Below the pieces are notes generated by a model. That model saw nothing but the letters and a program-made list of their open reading frames with translations. It searched no databases and was not told the origin of the DNA. From JACCXE01 sp963718605 (GTDB lineage: Bacteria; Actinomycetota; Acidimicrobiia; Acidimicrobiales; JACCXE01): 64,000 bases of DNA. Below, one piece after another: positions 17,922 to 27,505 of the stretch. How positions within the stretch are numbered: the stretch's first letter is position 1; every line of letters starts with the position of its first letter. Both the position numbers and the translations under genes were made by a program. The stretch spans positions 3,596,001-3,660,000 of the forward strand of contig OY970363.1 of the NCBI GenBank assembly GCA_963718605.1. The letters run 5' to 3'.

Positions 17922-18365
17922 GTGAAGGTGTCGACGCGGGGCGATTATGCGAGCCGGGCGCTGCTGAGCCTGGCCCTGCACGATGACGTCGGCCCCACGT
18001 CCGTGCGCGACATCGCCGAGCGCACGGGGCTGCCACAGCCGTACCTCGAACAGATTCTGCTGGCGCTGAAAGGCGCGGGGATTGTGCGGTCCAAGCGCGG
18101 CGTCGGCGGTGGCTACGTGCTCGCCCGCGAGCCCCACGAGATCACGCTCGGCGAGATCGTCGCGGCGGTGGACGGGCCCATCGTGGCGGGCGACTTCGGC
18201 GAACCGCACACCAACGGTGCCTGCGACCACGAGGGCCAATGCATTCTGCTCGAAGTGTGGGCCGACGTCGGCCGCCACATGCGCGGTCTGCTCGACAGCT
18301 TCACGCTGGCCCAGATGGTCGACGCAGCCCGCGGCAAAACCGCGGTGCCCGTCTCCTCTAGCTAA
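17922..18365 (+). CDS. Rrf2-family transcriptional regulator
   Basis: 147 residues. N-terminal winged helix typical of Rrf2 (KVSTRGDYASRALLSLA, IAERTGLPQPYLEQILLALKGAGIVRSKRGVGGGY). In the effector region two cysteines are spaced as in Fe-S sensors (ACDHEGQC), but the third cysteine of IscR/NsrR is absent (ILLEVW follows), so cluster binding is uncertain. GTG start with TACGAT seven bases upstream (leaderless). Its 3' end overlaps the convergent rluD by eight bases. Confidence 0.88.
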   Translation: MKVSTRGDYASRALLSLALHDDVGPTSVRDIAERTGLPQPYLEQILLALKGAGIVRSKRGVGGGYVLAREPHEITLGEIVAAVDGPIVAGDFGEPHTNGACDHEGQCILLEVWADVGRHMRGLLDSFTLAQMVDAARGKTAVPVSSS

Positions 18366-19266
18366 GTCGGGCCAGCACCGCGGCGAGGTCGGGCGGCAGC
18401 AACGACTCGAACGCCAGCGGCTCGCCCGTCACCGGGTGATCGAACGCGAGTCGCTCGGCGTGGAGGAATGGCCGCTCGCAGCGCAGCGCAGGACGGGCTC
18501 GTCCGTAGCGGGTGTCGCCCACCACCGGATGGCCGATCGCCGCGAGGTGCACGCGGATCTGGTGTGTGCGCCCGGTCTCGAGCGTGCACTCGAGCAGCGT
18601 CAGCTTCGCCGGCATGGTGAAGCGGTCCGCAACCTCGTAACGCGTGCGCGCCTCGCGCCCGTCGGCGACCACGGCCATCTTTGTGCGTTCGCGCGTGGAC
18701 CGACCGAGCGGCGCGTCGATGATGCCGTCCAGTCCGTCCACCTCACCCCAAACCAGCGCCCGGTATTGGCGCGTCACGTCGCGCAGCGTGAGCGCCTCCA
18801 CCAGCGCCTGACGCGCCGCTTCCGTGCGGGCCACGACCATCAGCCCGGAGGTGCCGCTGTCGAGCCGATGCACGATGCCGGGACGGTCCGACTCGCCGAC
18901 AACCGCGATCTCGGGATAGTGCGCGAGGAGCCCGTGGACAAGCGTGCCCTCGGCGTTGCCTGCGCCCGGATGCACGACCAAGCCCGGTGGCTTGTCGATC
19001 ACGATGACGTCATCGTCCTCGTAGACCACCTCGAACTCGACGCTGGCATCGGGGACCACGCTCGTATCGGCGGCCACTGGCATGTCGACGGCGATGACGT
19101 CGGCGGTCACGGCTCGCGCGCTGCCTTTGGTCACCACGCGCCCGTTCACGGTGACGCCGCCGCCGTCGATACACGCCTGGGCCTCCTGCCGCGAGACGCC
19201 GGCCTCGAGCGCCACGATGCGATCGAGGCGTTCGCCGGCAAGCGCCTCGGGAACCTCGATGATCAT
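18358..19266 (-). CDS. rluD: RluA/RluD-family rRNA pseudouridine synthase
   Basis: 302 residues. S4 RNA-binding domain at residues 10-75 (LDRIVALEAGVSRQEAQACI), then the pseudouridine synthase core: VIDKPPGLVVHPG, catalytic Asp in VHRLDSGTSGLMVVA, and ETGRTHQIRVHL. Probably modifies helix 69 of 23S rRNA. The start overlaps the lspA stop by four bases (ATGA), the usual lspA-rluD pairing. Confidence 0.92.
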   Translation of the reverse strand: MIIEVPEALAGERLDRIVALEAGVSRQEAQACIDGGGVTVNGRVVTKGSARAVTADVIAVDMPVAADTSVVPDASVEFEVVYEDDDVIVIDKPPGLVVHPGAGNAEGTLVHGLLAHYPEIAVVGESDRPGIVHRLDSGTSGLMVVARTEAARQALVEALTLRDVTRQYRALVWGEVDGLDGIIDAPLGRSTRERTKMAVVADGREARTRYEVADRFTMPAKLTLLECTLETGRTHQIRVHLAAIGHPVVGDTRYGRARPALRCERPFLHAERLAFDHPVTGEPLAFESLLPPDLAAVLARLS

Positions 19267-19745
19267 GTTCGGCCCGCGTTCGGCTCGCGCAGCGTCAGCA
19301 ACAGCATCAACGCGATACCGAAGAACAACGACATGTCAGCCACATTGAACACCGGGTACCAGCGCGCCAGTTCGACGAAGTCGATGACGCGCCCGCCATT
19401 GGGACGGGCTAACCGGTCCACCAGGTTTCCCGCTGCTCCTCCCACGATCAATCCGAACATCACCGCGCGCAGCCGGTTTTGGTGGGTCCACAGGGCATAG
19501 GCGAGCACAAGGGTGACCGTGACCGACGCCAGCACCGTGAAGATGCCGCTGCGGCCGGTACCGACACTGAACGCGGCACCCGAGTTGTAGGTGAGTACGA
19601 GACGGGCGCCGAGGATCAGGTCGATGGTGCGGTCACGCAGGCTGTGTTCCGCGATCGTTTTTGCGATCTGGTCGATCGCAACCGACAGCGTTGCGACGCC
19701 GACGACTAGCGCCGCGGTGGTTCGACGGCTCGGCAGCTTCGACAC
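19263..19745 (-). CDS. lspA: Lipoprotein signal peptidase LspA
   Basis: 160 residues, four membrane helices. Aspartyl protease that cleaves prolipoprotein signal peptides. Catalytic Asp pair visible in GNLVDRLARP and FNVADMSLF; also the conserved TYNSGAAFS. GTG start. Coupled to the downstream rluD by a 4-base overlap and 31 bases downstream of the DksA-type gene, so the three probably form one operon. Confidence 0.93.
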   Translation of the reverse strand: MSKLPSRRTTAALVVGVATLSVAIDQIAKTIAEHSLRDRTIDLILGARLVLTYNSGAAFSVGTGRSGIFTVLASVTVTLVLAYALWTHQNRLRAVMFGLIVGGAAGNLVDRLARPNGGRVIDFVELARWYPVFNVADMSLFFGIALMLLLTLREPNAGRT

Positions 19746-19776
19746 AGGCGCGAACGCGCCACGAGGCTCGGTCGCG

Positions 19777-20451
19777 TCAGCGACGAGATAGCCCGCCGGT
19801 CTTGCACGCGATGCACTGCCGCGCGTACGGCAAGGCCTCGAGGCGAGCCTTGAGAATGTCTTTGCCGCACGTCTCGCACTGGCCGTAGAGACCGCGCTCG
19901 AGCTTGCGCAGCGCGTCGTCGATCTCCTCGGTGATGCTGACGGCCTGCAACGCGAGAGCCAGATCGCGCTCGCGCTCGATCGCGAGCGAACCGCCCTCGC
20001 CGGACTCGTCGTCGAACTGCACGTCGCCGGGTTCGGCGTCGCGCATCAACTCGTCGGCCTCTTCGCGCAGCAGCTTCGCCTGTTCGAGATACTCGGCCTT
20101 CTCAGAGAGCAACAGTTCTTTCTGCTTCATCTGGAACTTGTCGAGCACGACCTTGCCACCGCGCTTCACGACGGGCTTGGCGACCGGTCCTTTTGCCACC
20201 GGCGCCTTGGGTGCGACCGGCGCGGCTTTGGCGGGAGCGGGCGCCGGAGCTGCCTTCTTGGCCGGCTCGGCCGCCTTCTTCGCGACGGGAGCTGGCTTCT
20301 TGGCGGGCGCAGTCGCCTTCTTCGCGGCAGGAGCGGCTTTCTTCGCCGGTGCAGCCTTTTTTGCGGCTGACGCCTTCGTCGCCGGGGCCTTCTTTGCTGC
20401 TGTCTTTGCGGGCGCTTTCTTTGCCGGCGCCGCCTTCTTAGCCGTGGCCAC
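19777..20451 (-). CDS. TraR/DksA-type zinc-finger protein with histone-like N-terminal tail
   Basis: 224 residues in two parts. Residues 1-95 are a low-complexity Lys/Ala/Pro tail (repeated KKAAPAK units) like the tails of histone H1 and actinobacterial HupB. Residues 100-224 are a DksA/TraR domain: coiled coil (KELLLSEKAEYLEQAKLL), then a zinc finger CETCGK ... CIACKTG. DksA-like proteins act in the RNA polymerase secondary channel; the tail presumably binds nucleic acid. GTG start with GGAGG five bases upstream. Upstream of lspA and rluD on the same strand. Confidence 0.85.
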   Translation of the reverse strand: MATAKKAAPAKKAPAKTAAKKAPATKASAAKKAAPAKKAAPAAKKATAPAKKPAPVAKKAAEPAKKAAPAPAPAKAAPVAPKAPVAKGPVAKPVVKRGGKVVLDKFQMKQKELLLSEKAEYLEQAKLLREEADELMRDAEPGDVQFDDESGEGGSLAIERERDLALALQAVSITEEIDDALRKLERGLYGQCETCGKDILKARLEALPYARQCIACKTGGLSRR

Positions 20452-20532
20452 GGGCCCCTCCTTCTGCGTTCCCTGGGTCAGGGAGCGGCGAAGGGTAACA
20501 GCTTTCCCGGAGCGGGCATTCCGGCCAGCTCG

Positions 20533-20877
20533 CTAGCGCTTGCCTCCTTCGCTGGCGTGGGCCATGGCCAGCTCCAGCAGTCGCTCGACCTCGGCCTCGG
20601 CAATTCCGTCAATTTGGACCCGCTTGGCGCGGCTCGTCTGGCCGCTGACGAGGGTGACGGACGCGAGCTTCACGTCGAAGGTTTGTGCGATGAGCGCGAC
20701 CACGGCGTCGTTGGCGCGTCCCCCTTCGGGCGGCGCGGCGACCCGTACCTTCATCGCGTCCCCGTGGCGCCCGACCACGGTGGTCTTGCCCGCGCCGGGC
20801 TGCACATGGAGGCGCACGACGACGGTGCCGTCTTCCTCGTTCTCGCCAGCCGTGTAATCGAAGAGTTCTTCAAACAT
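20533..20877 (-). CDS. DUF167 (YggU) family protein
   Basis: 114 residues. The core VVVRLHVQPGAGKTTVVGRHGDAMKVRVAAPPEGGRANDAVVALIA is the DUF167/YggU signature, function unknown. Residues after 100 extend slightly beyond the usual domain. Divergent from ileS with 39 bases between starts; precedes the DksA gene on the same strand by 81 bases. Confidence 0.85.
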   Translation of the reverse strand: MFEELFDYTAGENEEDGTVVVRLHVQPGAGKTTVVGRHGDAMKVRVAAPPEGGRANDAVVALIAQTFDVKLASVTLVSGQTSRAKRVQIDGIAEAEVERLLELAMAHASEGGKR

Positions 20878-20916
20878 AAGGGCGTAACCCTACGCACCCG
20901 TAGAATCGCCGCTTCC

Positions 20917-23900
20917 ATGTTTTCGTCATTGCCCGACAAGCCGGATCACAACGCGCTCGAACTCGAGATCCTCGAGTTGTGGGAACGCGCCTCCACCTTC
21001 GATCGCGTGCGCGCCCAGAACGCGGAGGGCCCGAAGTTCCGTTTCATCGACGGACCGGTCACCGCGAACAAGACGCTCGCGGTGCACACGGCCTGGGGTC
21101 GCACCCTCAAGGACGTCTTCCAGCGCTACAAGGCGCTCAACGGATTCCATCAGCGTTACCAAAACGGTTTCGACTGCCAAGGCCTGTGGATCGAAGTCGG
21201 GGTCGAAAAGGAACTCGGCCTCAACTCCAAACGCGAGATCGAGGAGTACGGCCTCGAAAAGTTTGCCGAGAAGTGCCGCGAAGTCGTGAAGTGGTCGAGC
21301 GACGAATTGACGAAGGGTTCGATCCGCCTGGGCCAATGGATGGACTGGGGCAAGGACTACTTCACCTTCTCCGACACGAACATCGAATACATCTGGCGGT
21401 TCCTCAAGATCGTCCACGAGCGGGACTGGATCTACAAAGGCCATCGCGCGACCGAATGGTGCCCGCGCTGCGGCACGTCGATCAGCGCGCACGAACTCGC
21501 CGGTAGCTACATCGACCGCGAAGACCCGTCGCTCTCGGTTCGCTTTCCGCTAAAGGACCGTCCGGGCGAAGCCGTGGTCATTTGGACCACCACCCCCTGG
21601 ACGCTGCCCGCAAACGTCGCCGCCGCCGTGCGCCCCGACGCCGAATACGCCAAGTTGCCCAATGGGGACTGGATGGCCGCCGCCCGCGTCGGCGACGCGG
21701 AGGTCGTCGAGACCAAGCGCGGCGAAGAACTCGTCGGCTGGACCTATACCGGCCCGTTCGACGATCACCGCGAGACAGTCGTCGAGCACCGCGTGATCGG
21801 TTGGGACGAAGTCAGCCTCGACGAAGGCACCGGCATCGTGCACATCGCACCGGGCTGCGGTACCGACGACTTCGAACTGGCCAAGCCCAACAACCTCGAC
21901 ATCGTGATGCCCGTCGACGAGTCGGGTCACTTCTACCCCGACTTCGGCTGGCTCGCCGGAAGGGGTGCCCACGACGCGGCCGACGACATCATCAACGATC
22001 TGCGCGAGCGCGGGCTGCTGGTGAAGGCGGGCACGATCGAGCACCGCTACCCCGAATGTTGGCGCTGCCACACCCCGCTGATTTTTCGCATCTCGGATGA
22101 CTGGTTCATCAAGGTCGACGAGATCCGCCAACCGATGCGCGACGCCAACGCGGAGGTCGAGTGGACGCCTGAGTACATGGGCAAGCGCATGGACGACTGG
22201 CTCTTCAACATGGCGGACTGGAACATCTCGCGCCGCCGCTACTACGGCCTGCCGCTGCCGTTTTATCCGTGCACGTGCGGCCACCTCACCGTGATCGGCT
22301 CGAAGGCGGAACTCGCCGAACTCGCCACGGTGCCGCTCGACGACCTCAAGGAACTCCGTCGCCCGTGGATCGATCGCGTGCCCATCGCCTGCCCGCAATG
22401 CGGTAGCGAAGTGCAGCGCATCACGGAGGTCGGCGACGTCTGGCTCGACGCCGGCATCGTGCCGTTCTCCACGCTGGGATGGGAAAGCCCGCTGTACGTC
22501 GAAGGCGGCTACGCCACCGGCGCCGCCGCCGGGCTGACGAACGCGGACCTGCCGAACCACGGTTACTGGGAGGAGTGGTTCCCGTCGGACTGGGTCTCGG
22601 AGATGCGCGAGCAGATCCGGCTGTGGTTCTACAGCCAGCTGTTCATGTCGGTGGTGCTCACCGGCCGACCGCCGTACAAGAAGGTGCTCGGCTACGAGAA
22701 AATGCTCGACGAGACCGGCCGGGAGATGCACGGCTCGTGGGGCAACATGATCGAGGCACCCGACGCGTTCGAACGCATGGGCGCCGACGTCATGCGCTGG
22801 CAGTTCAGCGCCCAGCCTCCGAACCAGAACCTGCTTTTCGGGTTCGGCCCGAGCTACGAAATCCAGCGCAAGTTGCTCACGTTGTGGAACAGCGTGGCGT
22901 TCTTCATCCAGTACGCCAACATCGCCGGCTTCACGCCCGATTACCCCACCCTCGAGACCGGGCCAAATCTGACGCTCGACGACCTCGACCTATGGCTGCT
23001 CGAACGCACGCGCCGCCTGGTCGACGAGGCGACCGACGCATACGAGTCCTTCCTATCGACCAACGTCCTGCGGGCGTTCGACGACTACGTCGACGACCTG
23101 TCGAATTGGTACGTGCGCCGATCGCGCCGTCGCTTCTGGAACGGCGACATCGACGCGCTGCAGCACGTTGTGGGTCGCGCTCGTGAACGCCCTCCGCGTC
23201 GTGGCGCCCGTGATGCCGTTCCTGACCGAGCACCTGTGGCAGAACCTCGTTACGGGCACGGCCAACGGCGCGCCCGACTCGATCTTCCTCGCGGGTTGGC
23301 CGACGCTGCGCGGCGCGGACCAAGAAATCCTCGACGACATGTCCGAGATGCGCAGCGTGGTCGAGCTCGGCCGGCGCGCCCGTAAGCAGGCCGGTATCCG
23401 CAACCGTCAACCGCTGCCGCGCCTGATCGTGGACGGGGCGCCGCGCGCGGAGCGTCACGCGCAGGAAATCGCCGACGAGCTGAACGTCAAGTCGGTCAGC
23501 TTCGGCGCGATCGAAGCCAGCGAACTACGCGTGAAGCCGAACTTGCCGGTCCTCGGCCCCCGCTTGGGGAAGGAGCTCGGCAAGATCCGCACCGCGCTGA
23601 ACGACGGGGAGTTCGAACAACTCGAGGGCGGACGTTTCCGCGTCGCCGGGCACGAGCTCGAGCCCACCGAAGTGCTCGTCGAAACCGCGCAGGCCAAGGG
23701 CTGGGCCATCGCGTCGAATGAAGGTGTTTCCGTTGGTCTCGATACTGCGATCAACGCCGAGCTCGCACTCGAAGGTCGCGTCGGCGACCTCGTTCATCAC
23801 GTGAACAACCAGCGCAAAGAGACCGGGCTCGAGATCGTCGACCGCATTCGCCTGTGGCTCGCGGCGAACGACGCGGACTTGCTGCCCTACGCGGAACGGA

Positions 23901-23968
23901 TCGGCAACGAGACGCTGGCGGTATCCGTCGAACTCAGCGACGGCGACCTGCGCCTCGAAAAAGCTTGA
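20917..23968 (+). CDS. ileS: Isoleucyl-tRNA synthetase-like class I enzyme, one-base frame break
   Basis: About 1016 residues if one base is removed. The reading frame runs from the ATG through RRFWNGDIDALQ and then continues one frame over as TLWVALVNALRVVAPVMPFLTEHLWQNL; the surplus base is the C at 23164. Domains: Rossmann catalytic core, editing insert (VIWTTTPWTLPAN, GTGIVHIAPGCG), zinc-binding Cys pairs (CPRCGTS, CWRCHT, CPQCGS), anticodon-binding region and a C-terminal part with VNNQRKETGLEIVDRIRLWL. The class I signatures are atypical: HIGH is VHTAWGRT (residues 56-63) and KMSKS is MHGSWGN (about 604-610). It may represent a divergent IleRS clade. A TAGAAT -10 lies ten bases upstream of the ATG. 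Confidence 0.85.
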
Positions 23969-23975
23969 CGCTGGG

Positions 23976-24921
23976 CTAGCGCGCGGCCTTCTTAGCCGGA
24001 GCCTTTTTTGCCGCCGCCTTCTTGGCGACGGTCTTGGCCGGAGCAGCTGCCTTCTTAGCCGGAGCCGCCTTCTTCGCGGGAGCAGCTGCTTTCTTGGCCG
24101 GAGCCGCCTTCTTCGCCGGAGCCGCCGCCTTCTTCGCCGGAGCCGCCTTCTTCGCCGGAGCCGCCGCCTTCTTAGCCGGAGCCGCCTTCTTCGCGGGAGC
24201 AGCTGCCTTCTTGGCCGGAGCCGCCTTCTTCGCGGTGGCCTTCTTGGCGGACGCCTTGGCTACGACGCGCGTCGTGTCGCCGTCGCCCGACGCGGCCCGG
24301 GTCAGTTCGTCGATGCGCTCGAGGATCGCGCCACGGTTCGCGCCGGTCTTCTCGCGCTCGGCCACCAGTTCGAGCTCGTCCGCATACAGCTGCGGCAGCA
24401 GCGGCATGATCTCGCTCGCCCGCAGGTCGTCGTAGTCCTCGATCGGGAACGGCTCTTCGTCAGGCGACAACGGCTCGATGGCCGGGGCGTCGATCGGCGG
24501 GCACAGCCATCGTCGGTTCGTCGTCCACGGGGCTCGGCGGACTCGCGCGCTTCGATCTCATTGTCGATCCGGCGCAGCACGCTCGCACGCGCCTTGCCCC
24601 CTCTTCACGTGCACGTACCTGGTTCAGTTCGGAAACCGACAACGTGGCCAGCAGCGGCACGACTTCGGTGACGAGCAGCTCGTCGTAGTCCGCGATCGGG
24701 AAGCTGCCGGACGCGCTCTCCGGGAGATCCAGTGGCGCCGGGCCACTGGCGGTTGCGACCCGCGCTGCGCCGCTGTTGCGACCCGCGATGATCAGGATCA
24801 CAGCCGCAGCGACGCTGCAGCCAATGGACACGTAAATCAGGCCGACGTTGTCCTGGATGAAGCCAAGGGCAAGTGTCACCGCACTGACGATGACGAGTCC
24901 GATTGTTACCAAGAGCACCAC
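23976..24921 (-). CDS. Membrane protein with duplicated helical module and histone H1-like tail, three frame breaks
   Basis: Read as one gene of about 314 residues after three one-base corrections (a base missing in the C run 24597-24601; one extra in the G run 24529-24532; one extra near 24497); the corrected length is a multiple of three. Order: two membrane helices (residues 1-47), module 1 (FPIADYDELLVTEVVPLLATLSVSELNQVRARE...VLRRID), acidic linker, module 2 (FPIEDYDDLRASEIMPLLPQLYADELELVAERE...ILERID), then five copies of KKAAPAKKAAAPA and a basic end. GTG start with GGAGG eight bases upstream. Uncorrected, a 164-residue tail protein (23976-24470) and a 153-residue membrane protein (24460-24921) would be called. 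Function unknown; the tail suggests nucleic-acid binding at the membrane. Confidence 0.65.
24036..24230 (-). repeat. Tandem coding repeat, five 39-base units
   Basis: Five head-to-tail copies of a 13-residue unit KKAAPAKKAAAPA encoding the basic tail of the gene at 23976-24921. Codon choice varies between copies, so the protein rather than the DNA is being conserved. Confidence 0.85.
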
Positions 24922-24982
24922 GAGAGCATCCTCCGAAGTAGGGCGCGGGTCGGCGAGACTCTAGTCGCCGGTCAATGAAAGG

Positions 24983-24996
24983 CCAGCTTTAGCTGG
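24983..24996 (-). terminator. Small hairpin overlapping the divIVA stop
   Basis: CCAGC-TAAA-GCTGG on the minus strand; the loop contains the divIVA TAA. It is followed by CCTTTC but no true U run, so termination here is doubtful. Confidence 0.25.
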
Positions 24997-26016
24997 TGGA
25001 ACTGCCTGACTCCGCGGACCCGGTGTCGGTCGGCGGCGGGTCATCGTCGCGCGGACCCAGCGGCGTGTCGTCGTTCATCGCGGCGCGTAATTCGGCGAAA
25101 ACGGGTCATCGTCGAAGGGGTCGCTGTCACGGCTCTCGGTGATGCCCAGTTGCGCGCGCTGTAACACCGCGTCGTCGGACGGATCGACTGTCTGCGCGAC
25201 CTCAGGAACCACGGGCTCAGGCTCGCGGACCCGTTCAGGCTCGCGGACGCGTTCAGGCGTACGGACCGGTTCCGGCTCGCGGGCGGGCTCGGGCGCCGGG
25301 GCCGGACGCGCGGCCACCGCCGGCTGACCCCGCGGCGGCGTCGCCTTCGGGTTCGCGGCCGGGGCCGCGGCCGGCGGAGATGGCGGCGGGGTGGGACGCG
25401 GTCGCTCGACGACGGGCGGGGCCGGGGCCGCGGCACGTGCTTTCACGGTTTCGAGCTTCTGGCGGGGCGGCGGCGGCACGTTCTGGGACGGACCGGCGGC
25501 GCGTCGCCCTTTTCGCGCACGTTCTCGATGCGATCGGCCACGTCGATCAGGGCACGGCGGATGCGGGACCGTTCGCCTTGTAGCCACGACCCGAGGTTGT
25601 TCACCTCGCCGAAGAGTTGGTCGCGGGCGGCCTGGAGCCGCTCGAGGTCGGTACGCAACTCGGCCTGCGCGGCTTCGGCGAACTGCACCGCGGAGTCCTC
25701 GGCATCACCGACCACCTTGCGGCGCGCGTTGCTCGGCGGCGTTCAGGAGACGCTCAGCTTCGGCTTTGGCTTCGTGGATCGCGAGATCGGCGGTGCGTTG
25801 CGCGAGCGACAAGGTGCGAACCGCTTCGTCGGCTTCGGGCGTCGGTTCGGCCACCACGGCCGAGCGCGCCCGTTCTGAGGCGTCGCGCAGCCGTGCCAGC
25901 AACACCTCCAGGCCGCGTGCGACGGACTCGAGGAACTCGTCGACGTCGTCTGGGTGATAGCCGCGGAGCTTGTCGCGAAAGGTGGCTGAGCGAAGCGTTT
26001 CCGGCGTCAGGTCCAT
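24989..26016 (-). CDS. divIVA: DivIVA/Wag31-type protein, three frame breaks
   Basis: About 342 residues after correcting three one-base shifts (extra base near 25720-25728, missing base near 25495-25503, missing base in the A run 25098-25101). N terminus has the DivIVA membrane-targeting and coiled-coil start TPETLRSATFRDKLRGYHPDDVDEFLESV; a long coiled coil follows (LLNAAEQ..., AELRTDLERLQAARDQLFGEV), then a Pro/Glu-rich region with REPERV-type repeats and an acidic end FAELRAAMNDDTPLGPRDDD. Polar growth and division scaffold in actinobacteria. Last of the ftsZ-pgeF-yggS-sepF-yggT-divIVA group, 11 bases after yggT. Confidence 0.8.
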
Positions 26017-26027
26017 CGGACCCGACG

Positions 26028-26273
26028 TTACCGTCCGGAGACGACCGAACCGAGGAGTTGCAGCCCGATAATCACGACGATCGGCGAAAGGTCGAAACCG
26101 CCCATCGGCGGCAGCGCTCGGCGGACGGGGCCGAGCACGGGTTCGGTCACCGAGTACAGCACGTTGTAAATCGATTCCATCGCGCTGCCACGCGAGATCG
26201 GGAACCAGCTAAGGATGATGCGGCCGAAGATGAGAAGGCTGTAGAGCTGGATGAGTCTCGCGATGGGATTCAC
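26028..26273 (-). CDS. yggT: YggT family membrane protein
   Basis: 81 residues, two hydrophobic helices (IQLYSLLIFGRIILSWF and LSPIVVIIGLQLLGSVV) flanking the conserved VTEPVLGPVRRALPP segment of the YggT/YlmG family. Members are found beside sepF and divIVA in many Gram-positive bacteria and affect division or osmotic tolerance. GTG start; 12 bases after sepF. Confidence 0.9.
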   Translation of the reverse strand: MNPIARLIQLYSLLIFGRIILSWFPISRGSAMESIYNVLYSVTEPVLGPVRRALPPMGGFDLSPIVVIIGLQLLGSVVSGR

Positions 26274-26285
26274 GAAGGAACGGGT

Positions 26286-26792
26286 TTAGTTGTAAAGCCC
26301 GCGCTCAGCCAAGCGGGCCTTCTCGTCGTCGGACATATCCGTATCGGTCGGACGCAGCAGAAAAACCTTCGCAGCTGTTTTTTCCATCTTGCCGCCGAGA
26401 CCGAATGACAGGCCGGCGATGAAGTCGATGACGCGGCGCGCCAGCTCGTTCGGCACGGATTGCATGTTCACGATGACGAAGTCGCCCTCGCGTGCGTGCA
26501 CGCCGACTTCTTCGCAGTCCTTGAACTCGTTGACCATGACGACGTGCACCTTGTTCGAGGACTTCGGCGCGGACAGCGGGCGGACCACCGGACGCGGCAC
26601 GACGCCCTGGGGCAACGGCGTCACGCCCTCTTCACGCCCAATCGTTCGCATCGAGCTCATGCTCGGATCGGGGTCCGCGGTGCGACCAACGCGCACCGGA
26701 CCACTTGGCATCGGCTCTTCATATGGCTCGAAGTCGTCATAGTCGTCGTCGGCTAGGCCGAGAAACGACATCGCTTTTTGTAGGCGGCCCAT
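26286..26792 (-). CDS. sepF: Cell division protein SepF
   Basis: 168 residues. N-terminal amphipathic membrane anchor (GRLQKAMSFLGLADDDY), acidic/proline linker, and the C-terminal SepF domain: VHVVMVNEFKDCEEVG, GDFVIVNMQSVPNELARRVIDFIAGL and GKMEKTAAKVFLL. SepF links the FtsZ C-terminal peptide to the membrane and replaces FtsA in actinobacteria. The ATG has AGGAGG six bases upstream. Confidence 0.95.
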   Translation of the reverse strand: MGRLQKAMSFLGLADDDYDDFEPYEEPMPSGPVRVGRTADPDPSMSSMRTIGREEGVTPLPQGVVPRPVVRPLSAPKSSNKVHVVMVNEFKDCEEVGVHAREGDFVIVNMQSVPNELARRVIDFIAGLSFGLGGKMEKTAAKVFLLRPTDTDMSDDEKARLAERGLYN

Positions 26793-26810
26793 CTGATCCT
26801 CCTCGAATAC

Positions 26811-27505
26811 TCAGTTTAGGTGGCGCGGCCGCGTGGACTGGGGACGCGCACCGAACAACGCGGCACCCACCCTGACCATCGTCGAGCCGCACGCAATTGC
26901 GACTTCTAAGTCGTCGGACATTCCGAGCGACCTAATCGGTAAACCCAGCTCATCGGCCTGCGCGACAACGGCGTGAAACCCGGGACGGGCCGCGTCGGCA
27001 CCGCCGTGCGGTCCGACCGCCATCAGCCCGCGCACGCGCAGACCGTCTTGGTGCAAATCGCGCACGAGCGCGGGCACGGCGGACGAGCGCAGCTCCGCCG
27101 CGGTGTGGGTCGTCGGTGAGGTTGACTTGCACGAGCACTTCGGCGTCGGGCGCGTGCCGCGCGATCGACGCGCCGACCTCGGCGCGGTCGACCGACTGCC
27201 ACAACGCGACGAACGGCGCGACGCGACGAACCTTGTTGCGTTGCATCTGCCCCAGGTAATGCCACCGCACGCCGGGCACGGCGTGCGAGGCGGCGCGGTC
27301 CACGAGAGCGTCGGCGCGGTTCTCGCCCAGCTGGAACAGACCGAGCGCCGAGCGCGGCGTCGACGGCGTCGGCCGGTTGCTCTTTGGTGACAGCCACGAC
27401 CGTGACGGCTTCCGGATCGCCGCCGGCGTTGTGGATGCGGTCGTGGATTCGACCGAGGTTGAACTGCACCTGCTCGACGTAGTCGTCGGTGGGCGACATC
27501 GCCAT
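26811..27505 (-). CDS. yggS: PLP homeostasis protein YggS/YlmE, two frame breaks
   Basis: About 230 residues after removing one base near 27341-27345 and one near 27094-27099. Three frames together give the family sequence: PEAVTVVAVTKEQPADAVDAALG (PLP lysine in TKE), then GLFQLGENRADALVDRAASH with VRWHYLGQMQRNK and VLVQVNLTDDP, then VRGLMAVGP and LSMGMSDD-type LGMSDDLEVAIACGSTMVRVGAALFG. Binds PLP and helps keep vitamin B6 and amino-acid pools balanced. The ATG overlaps the pgeF stop (TGATG). Confidence 0.85.

Noticed and set aside
23150..23180. Programmed ribosomal frameshift in ileS
   Set aside because: No slippery heptamer or downstream structure is evident and many neighbouring genes show the same kind of one-base break, so sequence error explains it better.
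24036..24230. Short repeated DNA units suggesting a CRISPR array or satellite
   Set aside because: The units are directly contiguous without unique spacers and encode a conserved 13-residue protein repeat.
24022..24435. Plus-strand open frame coding a hydrophobic Ala/Phe/Gly repeat protein opposite the KKAAPAK tail; a similar one at 19904-20536
   Set aside because: Mirror reading of Lys/Ala/Pro repeat codons on the minus strand; no ribosome site and the minus-strand proteins have recognisable domains.
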